A stretch of 64,000 bases of DNA from JANQMX01 sp965247175 (GCA_965247175.1 OZ252006.1:4216001-4280000); one strand, 5' to 3'; shown: positions 9,113-18,362, counted from the first letter of the stretch. Program-made: numbers and translations. Notes: a model not told the origin generated them from the letters alone.

Positions 9113-11862
9113 TGCTGAGCCTTGGCGCTCTGGCCTTCGCCAGCCCCTGGTTTCTGCTCGGCTTGCCGCTCTTGCCGCTGCTGTACTGGCTGCTTCGGGT
9201 AACGCCGCCGGCGCCGGCCCGCATCAGTTTTCCGGCCGTGCGTCTGCTGCTCGGTCTGCGTCCGCAGGAAGAAACCCCGGCACGTACGCCTCTCTGGCTG
9301 GTGCTGCTGCGCATCGCGATCGCAGCGCTGATCATCCTGGCGCTGGCTCGGCCGCTGCTCAATCCAAGCGGTCTGGGCAGCGGAAACGGTCCGCTGCTGC
9401 TGGTGATCGACAACGGCTGGACCGCGGCACGCCAGTGGCGCAGCCACGTCGAGGAGGCGGAGCGTATCCTGGCGCAAGCTGAGCGCTCCGGCCGGCCTGT
9501 CTATCTGCTGACCACGGCGGCGGCCGATCCCGGCAGCGGCGATGAGCTGCTCGAGCCGCTTCCGGCAGGGCAGGTCCGTTCGCGTGTCAGCGGACTTCAG
9601 CCGCGGCCTTGGGCCGTCGACCATATCGCCGCCGCGGCGCGGCTGGAGACTCTTGATCGCGGCACCCAGTCGATCTGGTTGTCCGACGGCCTGGAGCATG
9701 AGGGGACCGATCTGCTGGTCGAGCGCCTCATGGACATTGGCGGGGTGACCATCTTCCGCGAGGAGGGCACCGACTTGCCAAGGCTGGTGGTGGCGCCGGA
9801 CAGCGAAGGTCTGGTGCTGCGCCCCACGGTGACCCGGGCCGACGACGGGCCGCAAGAAGCCGCGACCCTGCTGATCAGCGGCGCCGGCGGAGAGCCGATC
9901 GGAGCACTGGAGGTGATTTTCCCGGCGGGTGAGACGGAAGCGGTTGGTGAGCTCAGGTTGCCTGCCGACCTGCGCAATCGCATCAGCAGCATCGCCCTGG
10001 AGGGCGAGAGCGGCGCAGCCGCGCGCTATCTGCTCGATGAGGCCTGGCGTCGCCGTTCGGTCGGCATTGTGGCGCCGGGCGGCAGCGAAGCACCGCAGCC
10101 GCTGTTGAGCGAGGTCTACTATCTGCAGCGGGCTTTGGAGCCCTTCAACGACATGCTCCGCGGCGATGTCGACGAGCTGCTGGAGCAGGAGATCTCGGTG
10201 GTGCTGCTGCCGGATGGCGGTCAGCTCGATTCGGCGCGGCTCTCCACCTTGGAGGATTGGGCGGAGGCCGGCGGCATGCTGGTGCGCTTCGCCGGTCCGG
10301 CCCTGGCTGAAGAGGCCGACGACCTGGTTCCGGTGCAGCTGCGTGGTGGTGGCCGGACTCTCGGCGGCGCCTTGACCTGGGACACGCCGGCTCAGCTCTC
10401 GCCCTTCGACGACGGCAGTCCTTTCAGCGGCCTTGCTGTGTCGGACGAAATTGCGGTGACCCGCCAGGTACTGGCCGAGCCGACCTTGGACCTGCCGGAA
10501 CGGACCTGGGCAAAGCTGACCGACGGAACGCCCATCGTCACCGCTGAGCCGCGGGGCGAGGGCTGGTTGGTGCTGTTCCATACCTCCGCCAACACCGAAT
10601 GGTCGAACCTGCCGCTCTCCGGCCTCTTCGTCGAGATGCTGCGCCGCTTGGTCGATCTCAGCCAGGGCGTGGCCAGCATCGAAGCCGGTGGCCCACCGCT
10701 GGTGCCGCTACAGGTCATGGATGGCTTCGGCCGCCTGTCGCCGGCCCAGCCTTCCGTGCTGCCGATCGCGCCGGAAGATCTGGTGGCCGGCCGCTTCTCG
10801 CCGGAGCATCCGCCCGGGCTCTACGGTGAGGAAGGTGCCAGTCGCGCGCTCAACATTGGCGATGCGGAGAACGAGATGCTGCCGCTCGGGCCCTTGCCGG
10901 CGCGCATCCAGGAAGAGAACTACCGCCAGACGGCGGAGACGGATCTTTTCGCCTGGCTGCTGCTGGCGGCGCTTTTGATCGGACTGGCGGATTTCGTCCT
11001 CGGCTTGCGCCTGCGCGGCCTCGGCTGGCGGCCGGAACGCTCGTCCAGTACAGGGGCCGCGGCGACGACGGCGCTTTGCCTACTCGCTCTGCCGCTGCTT
11101 GCTCTGACGCTTTGGCCGGCGGCGGCCAAGGCAGCCGATGAAGACATCGTCGAGGCCTTGCGGGAAACACGCTTCGCCTACGTCATCACCGGCATTCCGG
11201 CTGTCGATCGCATGAGCGAGGCGGGGCTCACCGGCCTGTCGCGCCTGCTGCGCCAGCGCACGGCCATCGAGCCGGGCGACCCCCAGGGCGTCCGCCTTGG
11301 CCGCGACGAGCTCGCTTTCTATCCGCTGCTTTACTGGCCCATCTCTCCCGAGCAGCGGAGTCTGGACTCAGCCGCCCGCGAGGCCTTGAACGAATATCTG
11401 CTCTATGGCGGCACCATCCTCATCGATTTGCGGGAGCAGAGTGCCGCCGGCCGCGGGGTGCTTGGCGACCGCAGCCAGAACGGTCAGGCGCTGAGGCGTT
11501 TGACGGCGGGTATCGATGTTCCGCCGCTGACGCCGGTGCCGCCGGATCATGTGATGACCAAGGCCTTCTATCTGCTGCAGGATTTCCCCGGCCGCTTTGA
11601 CGGTGGCTCGCTCTGGGTGGAGAGCCCCGACCGGGCGGACAACGACGGTGTCGCCTCTGTCATCATTGGCAGCAATGACTGGGCTAGCGCCTGGGCGGTC
11701 GACGAGTACGGCATCCCGCTGGCCGCGGTGGTTCCCGGTGGCGAACGTCAGCGTGAGATGGCTTTCCGCTTCGGGGTCAATCTCGCCATGTACGCACTGA
11801 CTGGGAACTACAAGGCCGATCAGGTGCACGTGCCCTTCATTCTCGAACGTCTCGGGCAATAG
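9112..11862 (+). CDS. DUF4159 / BatA-like membrane protein
   Basis: Large inner-membrane protein of 916 residues. The N terminus is a BatA-type two-helix domain (ASPWFLLGLPLLPLLYWLL, then a second helix near residues 60-80). A vWA-like region follows, whose metal-binding motif is degenerate: VIDNGWTA instead of DxSxS. After a middle domain there are membrane helices near residues 620-640 and 650-675. The C-terminal DUF4159 domain begins near RFAYVITGIPAVDRM and includes YPLLYWP and YLLYGGTILIDLRE. It probably works in the envelope with the MoxR and DUF58 proteins. Molecular function is unknown. Confidence 0.88.
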   Translation: MLSLGALAFASPWFLLGLPLLPLLYWLLRVTPPAPARISFPAVRLLLGLRPQEETPARTPLWLVLLRIAIAALIILALARPLLNPSGLGSGNGPLLLVIDNGWTAARQWRSHVEEAERILAQAERSGRPVYLLTTAAADPGSGDELLEPLPAGQVRSRVSGLQPRPWAVDHIAAAARLETLDRGTQSIWLSDGLEHEGTDLLVERLMDIGGVTIFREEGTDLPRLVVAPDSEGLVLRPTVTRADDGPQEAATLLISGAGGEPIGALEVIFPAGETEAVGELRLPADLRNRISSIALEGESGAAARYLLDEAWRRRSVGIVAPGGSEAPQPLLSEVYYLQRALEPFNDMLRGDVDELLEQEISVVLLPDGGQLDSARLSTLEDWAEAGGMLVRFAGPALAEEADDLVPVQLRGGGRTLGGALTWDTPAQLSPFDDGSPFSGLAVSDEIAVTRQVLAEPTLDLPERTWAKLTDGTPIVTAEPRGEGWLVLFHTSANTEWSNLPLSGLFVEMLRRLVDLSQGVASIEAGGPPLVPLQVMDGFGRLSPAQPSVLPIAPEDLVAGRFSPEHPPGLYGEEGASRALNIGDAENEMLPLGPLPARIQEENYRQTAETDLFAWLLLAALLIGLADFVLGLRLRGLGWRPERSSSTGAAATTALCLLALPLLALTLWPAAAKAADEDIVEALRETRFAYVITGIPAVDRMSEAGLTGLSRLLRQRTAIEPGDPQGVRLGRDELAFYPLLYWPISPEQRSLDSAAREALNEYLLYGGTILIDLREQSAAGRGVLGDRSQNGQALRRLTAGIDVPPLTPVPPDHVMTKAFYLLQDFPGRFDGGSLWVESPDRADNDGVASVIIGSNDWASAWAVDEYGIPLAAVVPGGERQREMAFRFGVNLAMYALTGNYKADQVHVPFILERLGQ

Positions 11863-11871
11863 GGGGCGGTC

Positions 11872-13959
11872 GTGCTGGACAGCGTCAGCGTCACCTTCGC
11901 CCCTCTCATTCCGGTTTGGCTGATCTGGCTGGCCGCCGTCCTGGGCGCCGCCGTCGTGCTCTGGGCCGTTTGGCTGAAGGCGCGGGGCTGGCCCTGGCGG
12001 GCGATCTTCATCGCCGCCGCGGTCCTGGTGCTTGCCAACCCGGCCTTCATCGCCGAGGAGCGGGAAGCCATACCCGACCTCGTCTTCGTGCTGATGGATG
12101 AGAGTCAGAGCCAGAATGTCGCGCCGCGCCCCGAGCAGAGCGAAGAGGCGCTGAGCGAGCTGCTGGAAGAGCTCGATGCCTTGCCGGACACCGAGGTCCG
12201 CGTCCTGCGCGCCGGTGCCACCGGGCCCGAGGGCACGGCTGCGGGCACCCAGCTTTTCTCGGCGCTGCGCCAGGACATGGCCGAAGTTTCGCGCCAGCGC
12301 ATCTCCGGCATCTTCATGATCAGCGACGGCCAGGTGCATGACGTCCCGGCCGAGTTCGAGAGCCTCGGTATCGATGCGCCGGTCCATCTGCTGCGCAGCG
12401 GCAGCGGCCAGGAGCGCGACCGGCGCGTGACCGTCACGCAGGCGCCGAACTTCTCCATCATCGGTCAGCCGGCCTCTCTCCGCCTGCGGGTCGACGACCT
12501 GCCGGAAGCGGCCGTGGGCAGCACGGTGGCGCTGCGCGTGCGGGTGGATGGCCGGGCGCCGGAGTTCATCGACGTAACCGTCGGCGAGGAAGCCGAGATC
12601 CCCATCGTGTTGGAGCGCCGCGGACCCAGCGTGGTGCAGGTGCAGGTCGACGCCCTGCCGGACGAACTGAGCCTGGCCAACAACGCCGTCGCCGTGGTGG
12701 TCAATGGGGTGCGCGAGCGCCTGCGGGTGCTGCTGGTTTCCGGCGAGCCTCATTCCGGCGAGCGGGCTTGGCGCAACATCCTGAAGTCCGACCCCTCGGT
12801 CGACCTGGTGCACTTCACCATCCTGCGGCCGCCGGAGAAGCAGGACGGCACGCCGATCCGCGAGCTCTCGCTGATCGCCTTTCCCACCCGTGAGCTCTTC
12901 GAGGTCAAGCTCGACGAGTTCGATCTGATCATCTTCGACCGCTACCGCCGGCGCGGCGTGCTGCCCGGCCTCTACCTTGAGAACATCGCCCGCTACGTGG
13001 AAGAAGGCGGGGCGGTGATGCAGGCGGCGGGTCCGAGCTTCGCCAGCCCGCTGTCGCTCAGCCGCACGCCGCTCGGGCGCCTTCTGCCGGCGCAGCCGAC
13101 CGGCGACGTGATCGAGGAGGGCTTCAAGCCGAATTTGACCGACACCGGCTGGCGCCATCCCGTCACCACGGGGCTGCGCGGCGCGCCGCCCGAAGGCACC
13201 GACATCCAACCGGCCTGGGGCCGTTGGTTCCGCCAGATCGAGACTCAGACGCAGACTGGTGACGTGCTGCTGTCCGGCATTGCCGAGCGGCCGCTGCTCA
13301 TCCTGCAGCGGGTCGGTGAGGGGCGCGTGGCCCAGCTCTTGAGCGATCAAATCTGGCTTTGGTCGCGGCACTTCGAGGGCGGCGGTCCGCAGTCGGAGCT
13401 GGTGCGCCGCATCTCGCACTGGCTGATGAAGGAGCCGGACCTGGAAGAAGAGAGCCTGCGCGCCGAGGTGCGCCAGGACAGCCTCCATATCGAGCGTCGC
13501 TCGCTGTCCGAAGCGCCGGTCAGCGTGACGGTCACCGGTCCGGACGGAGAGGTCGAGACCCTCGACCTGATTCCCCGTAGCGGCGGCCGCGCCACCGCCG
13601 ATCTGCCGATCGAGGACTTCGGCCTCTATGAGGTGACCGACGGCACCCGCACCACCTTGGCCGCGGCCGGCCCGCTCAACCCCATCGAGTTTCGCGACCT
13701 GCGCGCGACCGATGAGCTGATGGAGCCCGTGGTGGCCGGCAGCGGCGGGGCTTTCTGGCACCTGGCCGAGGGCCGCGACATTGCGGTGCGCAAAGTCGGC
13801 ATCGGCCGCGACCGTCACGGCGGCAATTGGCTTGGCATCGTGGGGCAGGACGCCTACCGCGTCGTCGGCTTGCGCCAGTTCCCCGTCATGCCGGCGCTGC
13901 TGGTCGCTCTGCTGACGCTCGGCGGGCTGCTGATCGCCTGGCGCCGCGAAAGCGCCTAG
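11872..13959 (+). CDS. Membrane protein with vWA-like and glutamine-amidotransferase-like regions
   Basis: Protein of 695 residues starting at GTG 11872, nine bases after the previous stop. Two membrane helices lie near the N terminus (about residues 8-30 and 38-56) and one at the extreme C terminus (about 670-690), leaving a large probably periplasmic body. The body opens with VLMDESQSQN, which keeps the DxSxS metal-site pattern of vWA domains, then FMISDGQVHD, typical of the second vWA loop. Further on, a segment around EEGGAVMQAAGPSF looks like the class I glutamine-amidotransferase-like domain seen in related proteins. It is last of the MoxR cluster and its 3' end overlaps a convergent gene by four bases. 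Confidence 0.82.
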   Translation: MLDSVSVTFAPLIPVWLIWLAAVLGAAVVLWAVWLKARGWPWRAIFIAAAVLVLANPAFIAEEREAIPDLVFVLMDESQSQNVAPRPEQSEEALSELLEELDALPDTEVRVLRAGATGPEGTAAGTQLFSALRQDMAEVSRQRISGIFMISDGQVHDVPAEFESLGIDAPVHLLRSGSGQERDRRVTVTQAPNFSIIGQPASLRLRVDDLPEAAVGSTVALRVRVDGRAPEFIDVTVGEEAEIPIVLERRGPSVVQVQVDALPDELSLANNAVAVVVNGVRERLRVLLVSGEPHSGERAWRNILKSDPSVDLVHFTILRPPEKQDGTPIRELSLIAFPTRELFEVKLDEFDLIIFDRYRRRGVLPGLYLENIARYVEEGGAVMQAAGPSFASPLSLSRTPLGRLLPAQPTGDVIEEGFKPNLTDTGWRHPVTTGLRGAPPEGTDIQPAWGRWFRQIETQTQTGDVLLSGIAERPLLILQRVGEGRVAQLLSDQIWLWSRHFEGGGPQSELVRRISHWLMKEPDLEEESLRAEVRQDSLHIERRSLSEAPVSVTVTGPDGEVETLDLIPRSGGRATADLPIEDFGLYEVTDGTRTTLAAAGPLNPIEFRDLRATDELMEPVVAGSGGAFWHLAEGRDIAVRKVGIGRDRHGGNWLGIVGQDAYRVVGLRQFPVMPALLVALLTLGGLLIAWRRESA

Positions 13960-14492
13960 CCAGCCTTCTCGAAGATATCGCCGTTGGTGCTGGGCACGGC
14001 TTTGCCGGGACCGATCAGGCCGCTGACGCCTTCCAGCGCGCCAGGGGTCATCTCCAAGACCTGGAAGCGGCGCGGGTCGACCGGGCCAGGGAGCACCAGG
14101 CCGCGGGGCGTAGCTTCGACGAAGCCGAAGGGCTGGTAGTACTCCGGCTCACCGACCACGACGCAGAGGTCGTATCCCAGGGCCTTGCCTCTGTTCAGGC
14201 CGCGGCGCACCAGGGCCCGCCCAACGCCGCGCCCCTGGAGGCTCGGCTCGACCGCCAAGGGGCCAAGCAGGATGGCCGGCGTGCCTTCGATATCGATCGG
14301 CCAGAAGCGCAAGGACGCCAGCAGCTCGCCGTCATCGCCCAAAGCAACCTTGGACAGAGCCGGAACCGCCTTAGCCTGCTCTCGCAGCCGGTAGACCGTC
14401 TTGCCAAAGCGATCGGGCCCGAAGGTCCGGTCCAGAAGGTTATCGATGAGAGGCAGGTGGTGAGGTGCTTGGACGACGATTTCGAAGTTCAT
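13956..14492 (-). CDS. GNAT-family N-acetyltransferase
   Basis: Acetyl-CoA-dependent acyltransferase of 178 residues. The start at 14492 (MNFEIVVQ) is chosen over an upstream in-frame ATG because it begins at the first beta strand of the GNAT fold. The acetyl-CoA pyrophosphate loop appears as QGRGVGRALVRRGL, and ILLGPLAVEPSLQGRG is the usual preceding strand. A YYQPFGF segment near residue 130 is typical of the YhbS-like subgroup. The substrate cannot be read from sequence. It is a single gene converging on the MoxR cluster. Confidence 0.85.
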   Translation of the reverse strand: MNFEIVVQAPHHLPLIDNLLDRTFGPDRFGKTVYRLREQAKAVPALSKVALGDDGELLASLRFWPIDIEGTPAILLGPLAVEPSLQGRGVGRALVRRGLNRGKALGYDLCVVVGEPEYYQPFGFVEATPRGLVLPGPVDPRRFQVLEMTPGALEGVSGLIGPGKAVPSTNGDIFEKAG

Positions 14493-14660
14493 GACAGTGA
14501 CCCATGACCGGAGGACGACAAAGGCGGTTGCCGCCATCCCACCCGTGGGCGGATGCGGCTAACGGCGGAAGGTCCTCGGTCGTCGTCGCAAAGTCATGAC
14601 AGGCTTTCGTCGCCAAGTTCGTTTGATGTCAGGAGGATATCCGTTCTTCGCCGCGCGGCG

Positions 14661-15566
14661 TCAAGAGAAAACACGGCTTTCCTCCACTTGGCCCCGGCTT
14701 TCCAGCAGGCCGGCGAGCAAAACCAGCAGGCAGCCCACGGCTTCGCGCCAGCCGAAGGGCTCTCCCGCGATCAGGGTAGCGGAGATCGCAGCCACCGGAA
14801 TCTCCAAGAGCAGGATGATGGAAACGCGGCCGGCATCGATGCGGCCGGCACCCCAGAGCATGAGCCAGGTGGCGGGCAGGATCCAAAGCGCGCCGACCAG
14901 GGTGGCGGCGAGCAGCAGCAGCGGTGACATGGCAAGCAGGGTCCCCGCTTCGCCTCTGACAAGCACCATGACGGCGCTGCCGACGGCGACGACCGCGAAG
15001 CAGGACAGGGTCAGGGGCAGGCCGGAGATGACCGGCCAGCGCCGGGTCATCACGAGGCTGCCGGCGAAGAGCATGCCCGAGGCCAGCGCCAGCCAGTCCG
15101 CCGTCTCCCGCGGCAGCGGCCAGCCGCCACCCTTGCCGCTCAGGACGATCATGGCGCCGGCCAGTCCGCAGAGCACAGTCGCTGCGCGACGCGGCCCGAA
15201 GCGAACGCCCAGGAACAGCACCGACAGAATGCTGGCCCAGATCGGTGTCAGGTAGAACAGCAGCGAAACCCGCACCACCTCGCCCCACAGCAGCGCCAGG
15301 TTCCAACCCAGCAAGGCCAGGCCCATCAGCAGGGTGGCGAAGAGGAACGGGACGGCGTGTATCTTGAGCGGGCCCTGCCAGCAGTGCCTTAGATACGGCA
15401 GCGCCACCAGGGCCAGGACGAGATAGACCGAGAGGTTGACCTGGAAGCCGCTCATGCCGGCCTCTTCCAGGCGCCGCAGCGGCAGCCACCAGACGCCCCA
15501 GAGCAGGGCCGAGCCGGCCACGGCCACGGCGGCCAATCCGGCCCAACGTGCGTCCTGGCCGCTCAT
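14661..15566 (-). CDS. DMT-superfamily (EamA) transporter
   Basis: Integral membrane protein of 301 residues with about ten hydrophobic helices in two repeats, the EamA arrangement of the drug/metabolite transporter superfamily. The helix-1 motif ALLWGVWWLPLRRLEEAG and the repeat-2 segment LPATWLMLWGAGRIDAGR (where EamA proteins have an AYxL/ALxxxxA element) support this. These proteins usually export amino acids, nucleotides or small drugs. The substrate here is unknown. It is divergent from wrbA across a 177 bp region that contains an inverted repeat at 15632-15650. Confidence 0.87.
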   Translation of the reverse strand: MSGQDARWAGLAAVAVAGSALLWGVWWLPLRRLEEAGMSGFQVNLSVYLVLALVALPYLRHCWQGPLKIHAVPFLFATLLMGLALLGWNLALLWGEVVRVSLLFYLTPIWASILSVLFLGVRFGPRRAATVLCGLAGAMIVLSGKGGGWPLPRETADWLALASGMLFAGSLVMTRRWPVISGLPLTLSCFAVVAVGSAVMVLVRGEAGTLLAMSPLLLLAATLVGALWILPATWLMLWGAGRIDAGRVSIILLLEIPVAAISATLIAGEPFGWREAVGCLLVLLAGLLESRGQVEESRVFS

Positions 15567-15631
15567 GCAACAGCGCAGCTGTGCGGGAGCATCTCTGAGG
15601 GCATAGGCTGCGCTGCTGCTCCAATCATAAT

Positions 15632-15650
15632 TGTTTCTGCGAGAGAAACA
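15632..15650. promoter_or_regulatory. Perfect inverted repeat upstream of wrbA (operator candidate)
   Basis: TGTTTCT-GCGAG-AGAAACA: two perfect 7-base arms around a 5-base centre, in the AT-richer intergenic region between the divergent DMT transporter (start 15566) and wrbA (start 15744). Its size and symmetry fit a dimeric repressor or activator site that could control both genes. The regulator is not identifiable from the window. Confidence 0.5.
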
Positions 15651-15743
15651 GAAAGTTCATATGAAGCCGTATTTTCCTCTGAATGGCATCACTTACATCA
15701 AGGACAACGACCAACACAATGCGCCAACAGAGGAGGCGGCACG

Positions 15744-16343
15744 ATGACCAAGGTTCTGGTTCTTTACTACAGCATGTACGGCCACATCGAGACACTGGCC
15801 GAAGCGGTCGCCGAGGGCGCCCGGGAAGTCGAAGGCGTCGAGGTCACCATCAAGCGCGTCCCCGAGACCATGCCGCGCGAGGTGGCCGAGAAGGCCGGCG
15901 CCAAGCTGGACCAGGCCGCCCCGATCGCCGAACCTTCGGAGCTCGACCAGTACGACGCCATCATCCTCGGCACGCCCACCCGCTTCGGCAACATGGCCGG
16001 ACAGATGCGCACCTTCCTCGATCAGACAGGCGGCCTCTGGGTCAACGGCAAGCTGGTCGGCAAGGTCGGCAGCGTCTTCACCTCCACCGGCACCGGCGGC
16101 GGGCAGGAAACCACGGTCACCTCCACCTGGAACACCATGGTGCACCACGGGATGGTCATCGTCGGCCTGCCTTATGCGGGGCCGGAGCTTGCCGACATCA
16201 GCGAGCTGAAGGGCAGCAGCCCCTATGGCGCCGCCACCATCGCCGGCGCCGACGGCAGCCGCCAGCCGATCGCAAAGGAGATCTCCCTGGCGCGCTTCCA
16301 GGGCAAGCACGTGGCCGGCATCGCCGCCAAGCTCGCCGCCTGA
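15744..16343 (+). CDS. wrbA: NAD(P)H:quinone oxidoreductase, type IV
   Basis: Flavodoxin-like FMN enzyme of 199 residues that reduces quinones by two electrons, avoiding semiquinone radicals. The FMN phosphate loop YYSMYGHIETLAEAV at residues 8-22 and the family segments GTPTRFGNMAGQMRTFLDQT and TSTGTGGGQETT are intact. The length equals that of classical WrbA. A GAGGAGG ribosome-binding sequence precedes the ATG. It is followed 41 bp downstream on the same strand by a glutathionyl-hydroquinone reductase gene, so the pair looks like a quinone-detoxification unit. Confidence 0.95.
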   Translation: MTKVLVLYYSMYGHIETLAEAVAEGAREVEGVEVTIKRVPETMPREVAEKAGAKLDQAAPIAEPSELDQYDAIILGTPTRFGNMAGQMRTFLDQTGGLWVNGKLVGKVGSVFTSTGTGGGQETTVTSTWNTMVHHGMVIVGLPYAGPELADISELKGSSPYGAATIAGADGSRQPIAKEISLARFQGKHVAGIAAKLAA

Positions 16344-16384
16344 GCCCGGCACGCTAGATAGCAGGACAGAGCAAGGAGACGACC

Positions 16385-17368
16385 ATGGGCCTCTTGATCG
16401 ACGGCGTCTGGCACGACCGCTGGTACGACACCAAAGCCTCCGGCGGCCGCTTCCAGCGGCAGGACAGCAGCTTCCGCAACTGGGTGAGGCCGGACGGCGC
16501 GCCCGGCCCGAGCGGGGAAGGCGGCTTCAAGGCAGAGCCGGGGCGCTACCACCTCTACGTCTCCTACGCCTGTCCCTGGGCGCACCGCACCCTGATCTTC
16601 CGGGCACTCAAGGGCCTGGAGGACGCCATCAGCGTCGATGCGGTGCATTGGCATATGGCCGAGCAGGGCTGGCCCTTCCGCCCCGAGGAGGAGCTTGCAG
16701 ACAGTCTGTATGCCAGCGAGGTGCTGCATCAGATCTACACCCGCGCCAAGTCGGACTATACGGGGCGGGTCACCGTACCAATCCTCTGGGACAAAGAGCG
16801 CGAGACCATTGTCAGCAACGAGTCCTCAGAGATCATCCGTATGCTCAATAGCGCGTTCGTCGGGGTGGCCGGCAACGACCGGGATTTCTATCCGGAGGCG
16901 CTCCGGTCCGAGATCGACGAGATCAACGACCTCGTCTACGGGACGGTGAACAACGGCGTCTACCGGGCCGGCTTCGCCACCACGCAGGCCGCCTACGAAG
17001 AGGGCGTGACGGCGCTGTTCGCCACCTTGGACAAGCTGGAGGAACGCCTAGCCGGTCAGCGCTACCTGGTCGGCGATCAGATCACCGAGGCCGACTGGCG
17101 GCTCTTCACCACCTTGCTGCGCTTCGACCCGGTCTACGTCGGGCACTTCAAGTGCAACCTGAAACGCATTGTCGACTATCCCAACCTCTGGGCCTACACG
17201 CGGGAGCTCTACCAGGTTCCCGGTGTGGCCGAGACGGTGAACATGGAACACATCAAGAGCCACTATTACGGCAGCCACGGCACCATCAACCCGACCGGTG
17301 TCGTGCCGCTCGGCCCGGAGATCGACTTCACGGCACCGCACGGACGGGACAAAGCACTTGCGGCCTAG
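16385..17368 (+). CDS. Glutathionyl-hydroquinone reductase (Xi-class glutathione transferase)
   Basis: Cytoplasmic Xi-class GST of 327 residues, the standard length. It reduces glutathionyl-hydroquinones to free hydroquinones with glutathione. The catalytic cysteine lies in SYACPWAHRTLIF (about residue 63). IVSNESSEIIRMLNS is the glutathione-contact region. The C-terminal helical domain has TEADWRLFTTLLRFDPVYV and an SHYYGSHGTINPTGVVPLGP tail, both characteristic of this class. Its position right after wrbA is functionally sensible because WrbA makes the hydroquinone that this enzyme handles. It converges on a small secreted-protein gene with a four-base overlap. Confidence 0.95.
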   Translation: MGLLIDGVWHDRWYDTKASGGRFQRQDSSFRNWVRPDGAPGPSGEGGFKAEPGRYHLYVSYACPWAHRTLIFRALKGLEDAISVDAVHWHMAEQGWPFRPEEELADSLYASEVLHQIYTRAKSDYTGRVTVPILWDKERETIVSNESSEIIRMLNSAFVGVAGNDRDFYPEALRSEIDEINDLVYGTVNNGVYRAGFATTQAAYEEGVTALFATLDKLEERLAGQRYLVGDQITEADWRLFTTLLRFDPVYVGHFKCNLKRIVDYPNLWAYTRELYQVPGVAETVNMEHIKSHYYGSHGTINPTGVVPLGPEIDFTAPHGRDKALAA

Positions 17369-17715
17369 TTGCCGTGCAGGGAGGGCGCCAATTCGCTTTC
17401 GAATAGCATCAGGCGCGCCTGAACATCCGGGTCCTCGCAGCCGCGGCGGAAGATCAGATCGTTCATGCTCTTCTTCGCTTCCTCGATGATGGTCAGCCGC
17501 TTGCCGGCCCCGATGGTGCCGTCGATCTCGAAGTTGATCTCCTCGCCTAGGGCGTTCTGCTCGGCCGGTGTGAACTCGCGCTTATCGCAGCGCTGCGTCG
17601 CCTGGATGGCCTCCTGATAGGCGCGGTACTTGGCTTCCATCTCGGTGTCGTCCGCCGCCGCACCTCCGGCGCAGAGAATCGTGGCGGCGGCAATCAGGCA
17701 GAGTCTCTTGATCAT
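17365..17715 (-). CDS. Small secreted protein of unknown function
   Basis: A 116-residue protein with a clear Sec signal peptide (about residues 1-20, cleavage likely after GGAAA), hence periplasmic. The mature part is charged and mostly helical (DDTEMEAKYRAYQEAIQATQ) and contains two cysteines, in RCDKR and RGCED, that could form a disulfide. I do not recognise a family. It lies 32 bp downstream of the DUF924 gene on the same strand and may be co-transcribed with it. Confidence 0.7.
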   Translation of the reverse strand: MIKRLCLIAAATILCAGGAAADDTEMEAKYRAYQEAIQATQRCDKREFTPAEQNALGEEINFEIDGTIGAGKRLTIIEEAKKSMNDLIFRRGCEDPDVQARLMLFESELAPSLHGN

Positions 17716-17747
17716 GGTCTCTCTCCCAGAGTCGATTGTTCGGTCGA

Positions 17748-18317
17748 TTAGAAGCCGGCGCCCGGCTGCGCCAGATAGGCGTCTTCTTCGGGCGTGCAGG
17801 GCCGGCCAAGTACCGCGTTGCGGTGGGGGAAGCGCCCGAAGCGAGCGATCAGCTCCCGGTGTTTCTCGGCGAAGACGAGCCAGTCGGGATTTTCGTCCAG
17901 TTGGCTCATCAGCCGGCAGCCGAGTTCCTGATCGGCCAGGTCCTCGCTGTGCTCGAAGGGCAGGTAGAGGAAAACGCGCTGGACTTGGGTGAGCCCGCTG
18001 TCCAGTCCGTTCTCGACAGCTTCGCGGGCCACGCGACGGGCCTGCGCGTCAGTCGCGTAGGCCTGCGGCGTTTGGCGGTAGATGTTGCGTGGCACCTGGT
18101 CGAGCAGCAGAACCAGAGCCAAGGCGCCGCGCGAGGTCGCGGCCCAATCGTCGAGAGTGCCCGCCGCCGCCTGCCGACGCAGGGGGCCAAGGGTTTCCTC
18201 GACCAGCCGGTCGAAGTCGTCGCCGCCGTTGAACCACTGCTCCTTGCGCCCCTCGGCGAACCAGAACTCCAGCACGTCCTCGGCACTCCCGGCTGCGCTG
18301 TTCGTCGGCGACTCCAT
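17748..18317 (-). CDS. DUF924 family protein
   Basis: Cytoplasmic helical protein of 189 residues. It shows the features of DUF924: an N-terminal DVLEFWFAEG motif followed by WFNGG, LVLLLDQVPRNIYR in the middle, FLYLPFEHSEDLADQ, and a C-terminal GRFPHRNAVLGR. The family is widespread, TPR-like in fold, and has no established reaction. It starts at the ATG at 18317 and is divergent from purS across 177 bp. Confidence 0.9.
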   Translation of the reverse strand: MESPTNSAAGSAEDVLEFWFAEGRKEQWFNGGDDFDRLVEETLGPLRRQAAAGTLDDWAATSRGALALVLLLDQVPRNIYRQTPQAYATDAQARRVAREAVENGLDSGLTQVQRVFLYLPFEHSEDLADQELGCRLMSQLDENPDWLVFAEKHRELIARFGRFPHRNAVLGRPCTPEEDAYLAQPGAGF

Positions 18318-18362
18318 GCTTTCCCGTCGGTCGTTGGCCTGTGCAGTCTCGCGACAGCTATA

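Noticed and set aside
11368..13818. 816-residue open frame on the minus strand across the DUF4159 and vWA-like genes
   Set aside because: It runs antisense to two recognisable genes, spans their junction, has no recognisable motif and shows the His/Arg/Gly-rich composition typical of GC-rich shadow frames.
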